Below, piece after piece: positions 1 to 13,200 of a stretch of DNA of 64,000 bases. A model generated the notes under the pieces. That model was not told where the DNA came from. It searched no databases and saw only the letters and a list, made by a program, of their open reading frames with translations. The stretch is from Antedon mediterranea (Eukaryota > Echinodermata > Crinoidea > Comatulida > Antedonidae): positions 2,237,001 through 2,301,000 of the forward strand of contig NC_092677.1 of assembly GCF_964355755.1 (NCBI RefSeq), written 5' to 3'. The translations under genes and the position numbers were made by a program. Within the stretch, counting starts at the first letter, position 1; the number at the start of each line of letters is the position of its first letter.

Positions 1-1200
1 ATATATAAATTAGGCATATACTTAAAATATATAAATTCGCCAACAATCTAAACTTCACACAGACCATTTGCACGTGAAGCGACACGCGACAAGCGTCAAA
101 TCGAATTAGCGACACGCGACAAGCGTCAAATCGATCGCTTCAAAAAGTTGCCCAATCAGATTTCACGTCGTGCAAACGAAACATTCACTTTCGATTTGAT
201 TTGCCGGCGACGGACAGGAACCGTGCCGGCAAACAGATAAAAAAACAAATACCATAATAATATTGATATTAACAATTATATACAGTCATTCATGTTATCC
301 TGTATCCATTCATTTTTAGATGTACTGTATAGCACATACAAGTATAATACGCTAGAAAATGGTCGATTTTACAAAAACAAATAATGAAGTACAAGGTCTA
401 CGAATAATTATGTATAATTCAGACAAATGGAATAATGCCACTAATTACTATACCATCTTTATCAAATTGTCTGAATTAAATTATTAAGTCATTGTTTCTA
501 TTATTGATGAGAGAATCAGGTTTATAGATTATACTGCATTAGGCCTACTACTAGTACTACTAAGCCACTATGTGTAAAGTTGAATTTGTTTGCCTCTTTG
601 TCAGACTTGCTTGTGGAGTATTTAATTAAGAGGACAATCACCAAGTAGGTCTATCAAGAAAATAAGTGTACAAATTCACAATTTACAATAGGCATCAATA
701 GAAGCAGGTCACTAATTACATTATACATACATGGCAAAAAATAAAGACACTCACATAATTATAATCTTAATCTTTACATTTCGCTTAAGTCCCTGGTGTG
801 CCCTTTTTTTGTGGGACCACCACCCCATCCAACCCCACTAACTTAAATAATGGCATACTACTTTGGCACACATGTTGATTGTCTATTATGTAACCAATCA
901 AGAGTGAGCCCTCAATTGTTCAACTTTTATTATTTTGGACACTTTTTAAATTACCAGAAATACAATACAACATATACAATAGTATTGACTATATTAGTTA
1001 ACAGTAATTAACATTATAATAAACAACAATAATAAGCAAATTTTAACTTTTCTTTAGTTAGAAGGTAAAGGTAATTTTAAATACAATTTTGGGTCTGAAA
1101 GGTATAAAAATTACAATTATAGCATGAACGTCTGGTTACAGAGCCTACAAGCGAAAAACATCGATCCAGCAGAAGTCGATCTCGCGACGATTTAACAAAC
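1..1200. other. Upstream flank of RPB8
   Basis: No coding sequence seen. Bases 78-134 hold two near-identical copies of AGCGACACGCGACAAGCGTC followed by AAATCGA. The remainder is AT-rich. The RPB8 promoter presumably lies within the last few hundred bases, but no TATA box or initiator can be assigned. Confidence 0.5.
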
Positions 1201-1273
1201 ATGTCGGGTGTTTTATTTGAAGATATTTTCGATGTAAAAGATATTGATCCAGATGGTGTTAAATTTGACAGAG
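1201..1273 (+). CDS. POLR2H: RPB8 exon 1
   Basis: Encodes residues 1-24 ([19 protein letters not shown]...) plus the first base of codon 25. The donor is GAG|gtaagc at 1274. The ATG follows an AT-rich leader. This is the conserved start of RPB8. Confidence 0.93.
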
Positions 1274-4200
1274 GTAAGCTGAAGATTCTCTTTTTTAGAC
1301 ATAAATGGCAGTGAAAAAAGTATTCCAAACAAAGGACACTTCATAAACATGCCCAGACATGCTGAATTCATGGGGGCCGCCATGTTTACGCCTATTGAGT
1401 GGAATGGTGATTTCGCTGTGGTGAGCATTGCGAATTGCGGTATGTGGGCCTAGCCTAGTGGCCTAGCTTATTGTAAGGCTTAATATCCTAGCATTTTAAA
1501 TAATATTGTGTTGTATGACTAAACTAAATTATGTTTAAAGACCTTGACTACATGAACAATGTTTTTTTTATGTATTTAATTTATACATGAAGTGATGTTT
1601 GATTATTGGATTGCTGGTGAGTGGTGGCAGTGCAGTGAATAGTTAGTGAAATAAAAAAGCTGGGCCTAGGCCTACTTATTTAGGCCATGGGCCTATTTAG
1701 TATGAAAAAAATAAAAGGCTAGTTTCTCTACTCAAAATCAAAGCCAGCCTGAAACTGTGCAGAGGATCAGAGCCAACCCTTCCAAAACAACCAGCAACCA
1801 TTGCACACTGGTTTTTAAAAATTCATTTAATTTATATTTGAAGTTAAGCAAAAACATTGAAAAAAAAAAGCAAAATTATTAAATCAGGCCCGATAAAAAA
1901 GATATATTTTATTATTTCAGATGTTCCAACCCTCTTCCGAATATTAATAAAATTTCCCAAAATGTATATTTTTATTTATTAATACTGATTTAAACGTGTC
2001 AAATCAATGTGAAATCCAGAAATTGTTAACTTTGTGGTTGGAACGTCTGATTTCATTACATAGCGGAGAAATGCGAAAATAAAAAACTACCAAAAATCAA
2101 GATGACCAAACAATTGTTAATAAATAATAATATAATAATAATAATAATATTTAATAATATAAAGGTTCTTTTATATCTTTGTATTGCCCCTCGGTAAATG
2201 AATAAGTTGTCGTCATGATTGTTATACCTCCTGTTTTAATTTATGTTGTGGCTAAATATACGTTATTATCGTATCCATACTTCTAAAAACTAAAGGTACG
2301 GTAATTATAGAGGGTGCTATGTAAGACAGATGTTAATCAAATAGGTTTGCAATGGTCTTCAGCAAGCCAGCTGGGTTGCTTAGTGGGCTTGTAATGAGGC
2401 TCTGGCTTAAGGGTTTGGAGGTTCAATTCTCTACTTGACGTCTTTTTTTTTTTTCAGTTTTTAATTTACAAGAGATTATTTAGAGTGTTAGGTTTTTAAT
2501 AATTTAGGAATGAGTTTTATATTTATGAACGATTTTTATATTTAGGTACAATTTATAATTACCGTACCTTTAGTTTTTAGAAGTAGGCCTATGGATACGG
2601 TACCCGGGTACCGTATCTTTAGCCACGGCGTTTAATTTCCACTATTATTATTCCTTTTGTTATAGTTTTTTCAGTTTGTTAACTATGGATATTAAATATT
2701 TTAAATATATTACTATTTACATTTCAACAATATATGTTCACACAAGATAGATAACTAATTGTTCATACTGGAATTAACCTTATTGCTTTGCATGTGATGT
2801 AATATCTAAAAATAGAAAATGACATCATTGAATTCAACCCAGCCCACATTGTCTATGATCACAATCTTTGTGATTTGTGATTGGCTACTTTGTTGCTGTC
2901 TGGATTTCTAGCTTCTTTATTGGTCTATGTTGTCTGCAACATTTGATTGGCTGCACCAATTTATGAATCTATCAATTTAGTGAGTGGTTTTTTTGTTGTC
3001 ATGATGTCATCATGATTGCATGTGATGCCTTCCTTGTGATAATAGCATTTCTGTTTAAATATGTTTTTAAAAAAACAGCACTGGGCATACCAAGATTAGA
3101 AAATATAACTTTACTGAAAATCATTTAATTTACAAACTCCGAAAAAAATGTGAATTATTTTTATATTTCATAAATCAAACTTTGGTGGTTGATTTATTTT
3201 AAATGTATACTTATATTATATACTGTATCATCAATGTATCATGAAGTTTAATAATTAAAATAAATAATGATAAAAAATAATGGCACAGCCCACCCACCAT
3301 AATGATCTTATTTGTCTTTTTTGTCACCTGTCATGACGGTGAAGAAAATGTATACAGCAATTCAGTTTGCTTCCGTCACAGGTTTTTGTCTTGATGAAAT
3401 AAATAAAATGAAAAAAAAAATTCAGCATTTTCTTAAATCATTCTACATATTGTACTATTACAGTATTTAATTGTGATTTGATGAATAATTGTATTTTTAT
3501 TTGAAATTTGTATACTCTGACTGTGGGCTGAATTTGATCAGCAGGTCCCCTATAACTGCTGTAACATCAATAGGGCTAAATTGTATTTTAAGTATGATTG
3601 CTTAAAAGTTAAACCATTATGCGATTGTTTCATTTTAATACAAGGAAGTAAAAACATATTTACTATTTTGCGTTTTCAGTTTGCTTTGTCGTCGTCGATT
3701 GCTGATAGAAAGCGTAGTTTAGTTTTGTTTCTAGTTTCTTATTGTTTACTTCATTACAGTTTAATGCATAAGTACTTTACATATTAAATATTAATATTAT
3801 AGCTAGCTTAGTTCCTGGTATTTTTTTTCAAATATTACGAGAAGGAAGTAATTACAGGTCATTTTACAAAATCTTTCTTTGTTTTAATTTGGAAATGTTC
3901 ATGTTTTTTATCTTCCTTGTTTGTGAATCCTTTGCTATAAAAGATTAATATTATTTAAAAATAATGTCTATTTATTTAGGGATCATGTCTAAGTATTTAC
4001 TGCAGTAAGTAATAGTACATATGTCTTTACTGCAGTAACTAATAATAGTACATATGTCTTTACTACAGTAACTAATAGTACACATGTCTTTACTACAGTA
4101 ACTAATAGTACATATGTCTTTACTGCAGTAACTAATCGTACATATGTCTTTACTGCAGTAACTAATAGTACATATGTCTTTACTACAGTAACTAATAGTA

Positions 4201-7200
4201 CATATGTCTTTACTACAGTAACTAATAGTACATATGTCTTTACTGCAGTAACTAATAGTACATATGTCTTTACTGCAGTAACTAATAGTACATATGTCTT
4301 TACTGCAGTAACTAATAGTACATATGTCTTTACTGCAGTAACTAATAGTACATATGTCTTTACTGCAGTAACTAATAGTACATATGTCTTTACTGCAGTA
4401 ACTAATAGTACATATGTCTTTACTGCAGTAACTAATAGTACATATGTCTTTTGCATGAAAATGTATGAGGTATTGATAAATTGGGATTACTCACAAACGA
4501 GCTTGCTAAATAATTGCATGCAGGTTTTAAGAGTAAATAAAGAAAGAAAATAACGTTACTGCAGTAACTGCAGTAGAAGAATAATTTGACATGGTCCTTG
4601 ACTTCAATGTATTTCCTAAATAATTCACTATCTAAAGGTCTCAAAATGTCTACATATCAAACTAGTTTTACAAAAAAAAAGTGTGATGTGGCCAAATATG
4701 GTAGTGATATACCCAAATATGGTAGTGATATGATATCATCATGTCCATATATGGGCACATCACATTTTTTGTCACAAAGTTTCATAGTGTAAACAGAGCT
4801 TTAGTCTTTAGAACTTATAGTACTCTGCAGATTATGTACTGTATATTGAATCCACAAGATTTATGAAATATGATATGATATTTAAATTAAAATGTTGACA
4901 TCACTATTTATAATATCAGATTGAAGATCAAATTTCAAATTAGATAAATTATTTACATACATAAATATATGACCTCAATGTACTTTATAGGCAAACTATG
5001 CATTTATAAACATGCTAACATCAATTTATTACATAGGCCTACCATGGAGTAATCTTTACTCCATGGTAGGCCTACAGAAAGATTAAACAGTATCTCCAAG
5101 GAAAATGTGGAAGATTTCAAATAATATTCAAAGGCTAAAAAGGATGGTAATTCAGATGAAATATTAATTAGAAAAATCTAAAATAGAAACATTATAAAAA
5201 CAGAAGTATTCAATTTAAACAATTCATGATGAACAATAACAAAAAAATACAAAGAGATATTCTCATTGTAAAATGAAACAAAGGAAATAGAAACTGAGAA
5301 TTAAACATCACAAACAACACCAAGCTGGAGGATCTAAACTTAACATTTTGTGTACAAAAAATGACCCTGGTGCAACTAATTGACCAATAGGAGAGGTTTT
5401 TCTAGGGCTGTACTCTGACAAGGTTATATTCTCACTCCACCTGAGGTGGTATAATTTAGAAGATTGTTTACCCTCTTGAGATACCATGTGAAAACAACTG
5501 ACCAATAGGGACTCTTTGTTTGATACTTGTCAAGACATGTTTGGTAGTACAGTACTAGTGACAGGGTGGGTAGCATTAACACATGTTGTGTGTGTGTATG
5601 TGTGTGTAGTGGAACAGAGTGACATTACAAGAGTGTGTGTAGTGCCAGATTCATTCTAAACATATTGGTTTCTTTTCTGAATTTGAAAGAAAGTCAATAT
5701 TAAAAATGGTAAGTTTTTATAGAGTTAGTTTAAGTTGATTCTTTTCAAAGTAGACCATTCATTGCAATACATTACAAGAAGTGGAAAAGACAATTATAAA
5801 CTGTGTTGCATCATGATGTACTGTATGTCTAAAATTAAACTCGCATTTAATATGTTTTGTATACAGTCTTCAATTATTTAATTCAGAGGGTGCTTCAAAG
5901 TTACCCACATTGGTTAAAAAAGATTTACTAGTGACAAGGAATAATATAAGTAAGCAACTCTTTGGTTGGTTGGGTGAGAGGTACAAGTAGGAGTGTTTGA
6001 TTTACGCCACTTTCACTAAAAATATTTGCTATTTTTGCAATTTTAATGATATTCTTTTTGGGTAATAAAATAAAATAAATTCATTGCTGTGATCACTCAT
6101 TTATGTCATTATCAATATGTACTTATGTACATTATGAGTAATAATTTACCTTTTTAATTGTTTTATAAGGTTTTTATTTGCTTTGTTTTTAGTTTCGCGT
6201 TTGTTCTGCGAAAGTGAAAGTTTTAAAATGGATCTTATTCTGGATGTGAACACGCAACTTTATCCAGTTGAGTTTGGTAAGTTTACAATTTGCATAATCA
6301 CATGACCAATGTTACTGTTTTTAATAAATTGTTGTTCAGCAAAAGTGCCCTTTTCTCCGTACCTTCCCTTACCCCCTTAATAGGGGTTGGTCGCAGTTTT
6401 AAACATACATCGGCCCTTTCACAGGACAGTGTCCCCTAACAGAGGTATCCCCTTAATAGAGGTATCCCCTTAATAGAGGTATTCCCTTAATAGGGGGACC
6501 ATAATAGACGTGTCCACTTAATAAGGGTTCGGTGTCCACCGAAACATATAAATGTACCAGAAACATATAAATGTACTATACAATATTAGCTGATTTTTTT
6601 CATTTATCTGAATAGCATCCTTATTATTTATATAGTTAGTGGTTACTGATGTTTGAGGAAATGTTTAATTTTAGACTTTGTACGCTTTTAAAGAAAAGAA
6701 ATATTTCTACCACCGCTAGTACTCCAGTACTTCTGCTTTCAGTTCTTCTACAGGCGCAATCTAAACACACATCGCATTTTTAATTACGAGAAGAATTAAA
6801 TATTCACAGCTTCAGAGACAAAGACAATTTTAAACTGTTGGTTTGAAAAGAAAGTTGTTAAAGTTAGTTTTTATTTGAGTAGTAAACGATACTACAACGT
6901 AGCATGCGTACTGAAACTAGCTATTGGCTTTGTTAGATCCAAAACTGAGAGTTTTTTTGTCGTGATAAAATAGAGAACAGGTTTGTTTTAGTGGTTGTTC
7001 TCAGGATGACTCTGAAGCAGTCACTTCTTCTTCAGCCTCTCTGTATCCTCCAAGTAAATTCTTTTTAACATGTTCTATGATGCCATTCACGCTACACTCT
7101 AGCTTTGTCTCTTTTTCGAGTTTTTTTCTAAATATTTGTATGATGATGTGCGTCACTTAGCACCGGCAGCAGTTTCTAATACTTTAGTTCAATCACAATC

Positions 7201-10200
7201 ACAGTAACGGTAGGTTTTTAAAAATAACTTTAAAAAATTTTGTATAAACTGTATTTTAAGCACTTTTAATGGAGAAATAGTCAACCAGAAATAGTCAACC
7301 AGAAACAAATACAGGTTTTTGATTTAATTTGATACAGTTTATTTTGTCTTTTTTAAAACAAAATCATTGTAAAATAACTTTTATTAACTAAAAAAGTTTG
7401 GTAAGTTTGTCGGTGGCCCTGAAAACTCTTAGTGTTAGAGCAAGCTTTTTTTTGTCTCCGTTCATCCCCATTTAATCAGGATGTATAGAGCAATAAGATC
7501 ACCAATCAGTAGACTACGTGTATCATTCAATACCAGGAATACAACATCTGCTATGTATACTTATAGCTTCTGCCATTTATTATTTTAACAGATATAATCT
7601 ATACTTAACCATACTATATCCTGTTTTGTATTTCAGGCGATAAATTTCGTTTGGTCTTGGCCACCACATTAAGAGAAGATGGCTACCCAGACGATGGGGA
7701 GTACGCCCCTATTGATGATGGCACACCGACGAGGGCGGAGAGTTTTGAGTATGTGATGTACGGAAGAGTGTACAGGATAGAGGGCGACGAGAATACTACA
7801 GAATCGGCAACAAAACTGTAAGTAGATTTTCATATTACTCCAGATTGGCAAAGTTTAATTAATATATCATACTTGAGTATATATACCTAGACTTAGTAGT
7901 CCGACCTTATTTAATTGGAATTGCTGTCAAACATCCTATCACATCAACCCTGGATGTTTCTTCCCTTGACCAACAAAATATGTCAAGAACTGTACAAGAC
8001 AATATGACTATCAAGCCTTGCTATACAGAGAACTTTATTTAGTCTGGCTCTATAATTAACACTCTTTAATACATCAAACAGGGTCTGAATATAGTCCCAT
8101 TGTCAATATTTGTGAACACTACATACAATCCCACCCTCTAATTTACGCTTTAAAATATCATACTTTAAATAGAGAAAATCTAAATTTAAAAAGTCGCAGA
8201 ATGCTTTTTTTTTATTCTCAAACTAATTATAATTACTAATCATATGTTATTGCAGTTTTAAAAATGTAGTTACTGCAGTAACTGTACTGCTGTAACTGCA
8301 GTAGGATAATTCTGACATGATCTCTTATCAACACCATCAATGATATAACAAGAGCAATAATTGATACTTCATTCCCAGATGTTTCTGATTAACAAAACAG
8401 ATTTCTTATCTCATCACACGCATAATAGTTTCCTTCTTAGATTCTAAAATAATTTTTATCGGTATTTCCTTATTCATATCGTGCTAACACCACCACTTTG
8501 TCAGTTATTTTATCATCATAAAAGTCAGCAATATTTCCTGAAAATATTAAAACAAACATTTTATTCGTTACTGTACATTGTTTTATTTAAGTAAATCTTG
8601 CTTAAACCTGTCTTAAATTACCACCCCGCCTTTTTAAAAATCGTGGTGGGCTAGGCTACTCACACCAGACACACCATGCACACACCCATTAGGATGTGGG
8701 TTAGGCTACTCGGACCAGACACACGCCCGTTATGATGTGGGCTAGGCTACCCACACCAGACACACATGTACACACCCATACTTGACACGTAATCAGGTGT
8801 ACTGGATCGTGACTTGCGTTTGCTGACTTCTTTTTTGGCTTCAAAAGAAAACCGAAGAAAATATGTCTTCCATTCCGTGCCAACATTTGTTTTCAAAATT
8901 TGTTTTGATATTTGAATACATCTGCTGGTTACTGATTGGTAGTCATAATCGCAACCAAATAGGACGCTGTTTTGTTCATTTTTTATGTTCCTGGTCAAGT
9001 CTGACGTTTTAAAATGATTGTTTTCATTGTTCAACCTTGGCAAGTGTTTGAGAAAACCATTCATTTACCAATTTTTAAATCTGATCATGATCATGAATTT
9101 TATAAATGTATTTTTCAAAACATCATGATTTCTCTTCTTTAATTAAAAGTTAGATTACAATGTATTACTTGTATTCTATCATTAAATTACCTTGTAAAAT
9201 CAATATATTAAATAAAATTGAATTAGACTACTATAATTCACGCCCACCCATACACCCACCAAAATATAATTTTACACAATGTAATTCATCGAGTCGGCAT
9301 ATTATTAGTTTTTTTATTACTGTGGAATTTACCTAAACCTTATTTGGGTAGTAATATAGCTATCATAGTCTAATTATACCGCACCTGGGTGTTTTCCCAA
9401 ATGGCAAAGTTCCAGAATATTCTACTATACGTCACGAGGTGTACTGTGATGTCGTTGTCGTCCCGATAATAAGGAAACAACGGGTCATCATTTTACAGTT
9501 AGCATGATCAATCATTGACGTTGGTTATATTGAAAATGCCCCATAGGTTTGACCATAGAGTTTAGTAGCAACTGGTCAGCAAAGTGAATGGTCCTCTAGT
9601 AAGTGGTTTTATGTTATTCTTTTAAAATGCCCCCTAGGTTTGACCATAGAGTTTAGTAGCAACTGGTCAGCAGAATGAATGGTCCTCTAGTCAGTAGTTT
9701 TATGTTATCCTTTAAATTCCTAGGTTTGACCATAGAGTTTAGTCAAAACTGGTCAGCAGAGTGAATGATCCTCTAGAGAGTGGTCTTATTATATTGTTCA
9801 CCAACTTTCACTTATAATTAATTAAAGGAGCTAGTTACTAGCTAACAGATCCTTTAGGTGTTTTAATAATTTGTTTAGTAGTATTAGATTTGAATTGTTC
9901 TTTTGCCCCATGATCTGAGTAAAGTTCTTTACTCTTTCAAGTTTTCTAATCTCTTACCATTTGTATGTATTAATGTTATTGATTATATTTTCTATTAAAT
10001 AATTCAACAATATGTTGACAGTGTTTTGTTACATACATGTAAGTGTAATTTGTACCTTAGTAGGTAATGATTATGATGAGGCTTGTTTTTGTTAAAGAAA
10101 ATTTAAAAACTATGAACACTTAATCGGCCATTAATCCACGAAAAATTGAAACTTCATTTGATATCTGTGATAATAAATTATAACAGTAATAATAACAATA

Positions 10201-13200
10201 ATAATAATAATAATAATGTCTAGGGTAACTTTTGTATAGATATTTTGTACTTTTTAATCTTCACGTTGTTTTTAATGTTGTAATTTTGTATTTTATTGTT
10301 GATTGATTTTGTTTTGCTGGAGACCCACTTGATAGTTTGATTTAGTTCACTTTTGGGAATCCTGTCTCTCTCTTTTGTTTGTTATTTTTTGTTATAATTA
10401 TGTGAGACGAAATAAATGAAATGAAATGAAATGAAACAGTCTACCAGTTGTTGTGGATAGGATTCCACTTAAAAGGCCAAGTTAAACAAAAATTATTATT
10501 ACTATTATTAATGAATTTGCTGTCACGCCCTTTAATTAGAATAAGAGGCATTTTGTTGGTTGTTTTAGGTTGAAAGTAAAACAATGTGGAATTAATCCGC
10601 TAGATCTGCTACACCAGACACTAGTTAGTACTACAAGCTTATTTTATTGCTATATAAAATCTTTCATAAACTATTTATTTAAATATGCTGATAACTGATA
10701 ATTAATTTTAAAATGAAAGTATGGAAATAGAAGTATTTATTACTATGAATAAATATTGTTTATTGTTCACTGTAGAACGGCCGATTTAGCAACAAGGCCC
10801 TTCGATTGCATCAGCATTCTAAAAATAATACCTGGGGAAATTTTAAGTCAATAAATAGGCTTCAAATTTTCCAGCAATCCTTGAATGATGTAACAACAAA
10901 GAAGCTACCGGATGTTGGTGTATAAAACAACAATTGGGCGTTGTTCTCTGTCATCCAATCATATGATTAAAAGTATTGCGAAATTTAATTACTATTTTCT
11001 AACAATTGGGAAATCCAGATTTAGTAGGTGGAAAGTCCATAATTTATTATAAGTATAATAATAGGAACGTTTGGAATTTGTATCATTATGTCAATAAGTC
11101 TTATAGTACATGTTTGTACTTATTGCGCTATTCAAGTTTTAGCTGTCACTGGGACATGTTGCTTAGCGGCAGGTGACAATTATTGTTCATCGTTGTAAGT
11201 GCAAAAAGTTTTAAACTTTGAATTATTTTTCCGATTTATCTGGATTTTTTTCGCATATAGCATTTTCTCGATAAAGTTGATTTTCATTTTTTAAATTATA
11301 GAGTTCTACAATATTGGAATGTTTATTGTTGTGTTTCTTACATTGATGTCGATGCAGCAGCTGCTTCTATTATGGAGAAATTATTTTCTGACTACAATCA
11401 TTTGCATTTCTACATCCTAAGAGATTATTTTAAATTAACACGTCTTCCGTTTTTACATAAAGTTTTAAGAATAATCGATAGTGTAGGAGTTTAATATTAT
11501 TTCAAACAGGCCGTCTATGCATTGATATATCGTATGACCCCAGCCTAGACTCGTCAACGTCCATTCTTGATCATGTGATGTCTTGGTGACTCATCGCTCG
11601 TGGATAAATTATTTTTTAGAACGGTTTTGTTGGATTTAGAGTTCAACGATAGTCCACATCGAGCTCTTTATTTCGTTTTTTAAGGATTAAAAAAGAGACA
11701 AACCTTAATACTATTGTCATCTTGACTATATAATTATTCAATATTGTGCGTTTTACTAAGAATCTATCGAGCGTAAATACAGTACCTATGTTAGTCATCA
11801 TAGGTTTTAACCAGATGATTAATGTAATCACACAATGCGTAGCTTGTTATGTAATGAGGTGAGCTATGCATTACAGTGATAATATTTAGTAGGGCTGCCA
11901 TACAGTTGTGTTTGGAAATTCTATTTTTTTCAATAATTGTCTAAATTTATCTCCTGAGTGACCATGTCAAAATTGTTCTACTGCAGTAACTACAATTTGT
12001 TTACTCATTAACATGTTACTTCAATTATTTATTTAAAAGTTTCTTTTTGGTAATCATACATACTGTAATAGGAATAAAGTAGTATACTAATTGTAATGAA
12101 ATTATACATTATTGCAGTAAAATATGTAGCTACTGCAGTAACTGCAGTAGAATGATATTGATATTCAGTAACATTTTGAAAAGAAATAATAAAAACTTAT
12201 TCAGAAAAGCCAAAATCAATTTAGATCATTCTATTACAATAATTATTGATTAGCATTTTATAGATGTTTCTGGAAGCTAAATTGATGACCTCATCTCTAA
12301 AAATAGAATATGAGTCATGCTGTTGTGGACCAGTAGCAGGCTAATGTTTACTACATGTTCAGACTTGCCTGTATTGGATGACTAATAATTTGAGGATTGA
12401 CAAAAACATCCTTGAATGTTCATTTGATTTTTACTGTCGTGTGGATAGCAAGCAGAATATTTTTTCGACAATCCTGGATTCTATGAATTGTTAGGTTCTG
12501 ATTTTTTGCGACTGATTTTATCGACGTCCGATCTGGAGGTATTGATTAGGAGTTTTACAAATATTTATTGAGAGATTGTTTCAGATAAAATTTCTAGGAA
12601 TTGTAAATAATTAAAGTTGAATATTAATATTATTAGTTGGCAGGATATGATTATTTTTATTACCAATTGTTGATCTAGACTTTTTTTTTTACTCGATGGT
12701 GGAATTTATAACGTGTTATAAATGAATTAACTTGTCAGCTAATCTTAGTCTTAGTCTTGCGTAACTGAATTATTATTTGATGGTTTACTGTTTGTCAGAT
12801 TCTTTATTAACTTATTACAGTATTGTACGTTAGTAGTAGTATTATTTTATTTTAGGCCTAATAATATAGTTTTTCCAGATGAGCACAGCAGTGTTTGCCT
12901 TTTATCTTCTAGTTTTTGGGGGGTTTTTTTTCTCTCTTTTTCTATGGATATATTATGTCACCATGGTATTCCGAAATGAAAAGATGAATGGATGAAATTA
13001 CATTACATCCAGGCGCCCTATGAATGTTTTAATTTATTTAAGTATTATACTTTAATAGTAGTATTATTATTTATTTTAGGCCTAATAATATAGTTTTCCC
13101 GGATGAGCAGCGTTTGCCTTTTATCTTTAAGTTTTATTACTTTGTAAATGATTACAGTACTGTATGTTGATTTTTCACAGAATTGCTTTGATTATATTCT

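Noticed and set aside
2366..2456. Functional tRNA gene
   Set aside because: Box-like motifs are present, but I could not fold a convincing acceptor or anticodon stem; listed only as a SINE-like segment.
3989..4456. 155 aa open frame of repeated [10 protein letters not shown] on the minus strand
   Set aside because: Pure translation of a 30 bp minisatellite; 30 is a multiple of three, so the frame stays open by default.
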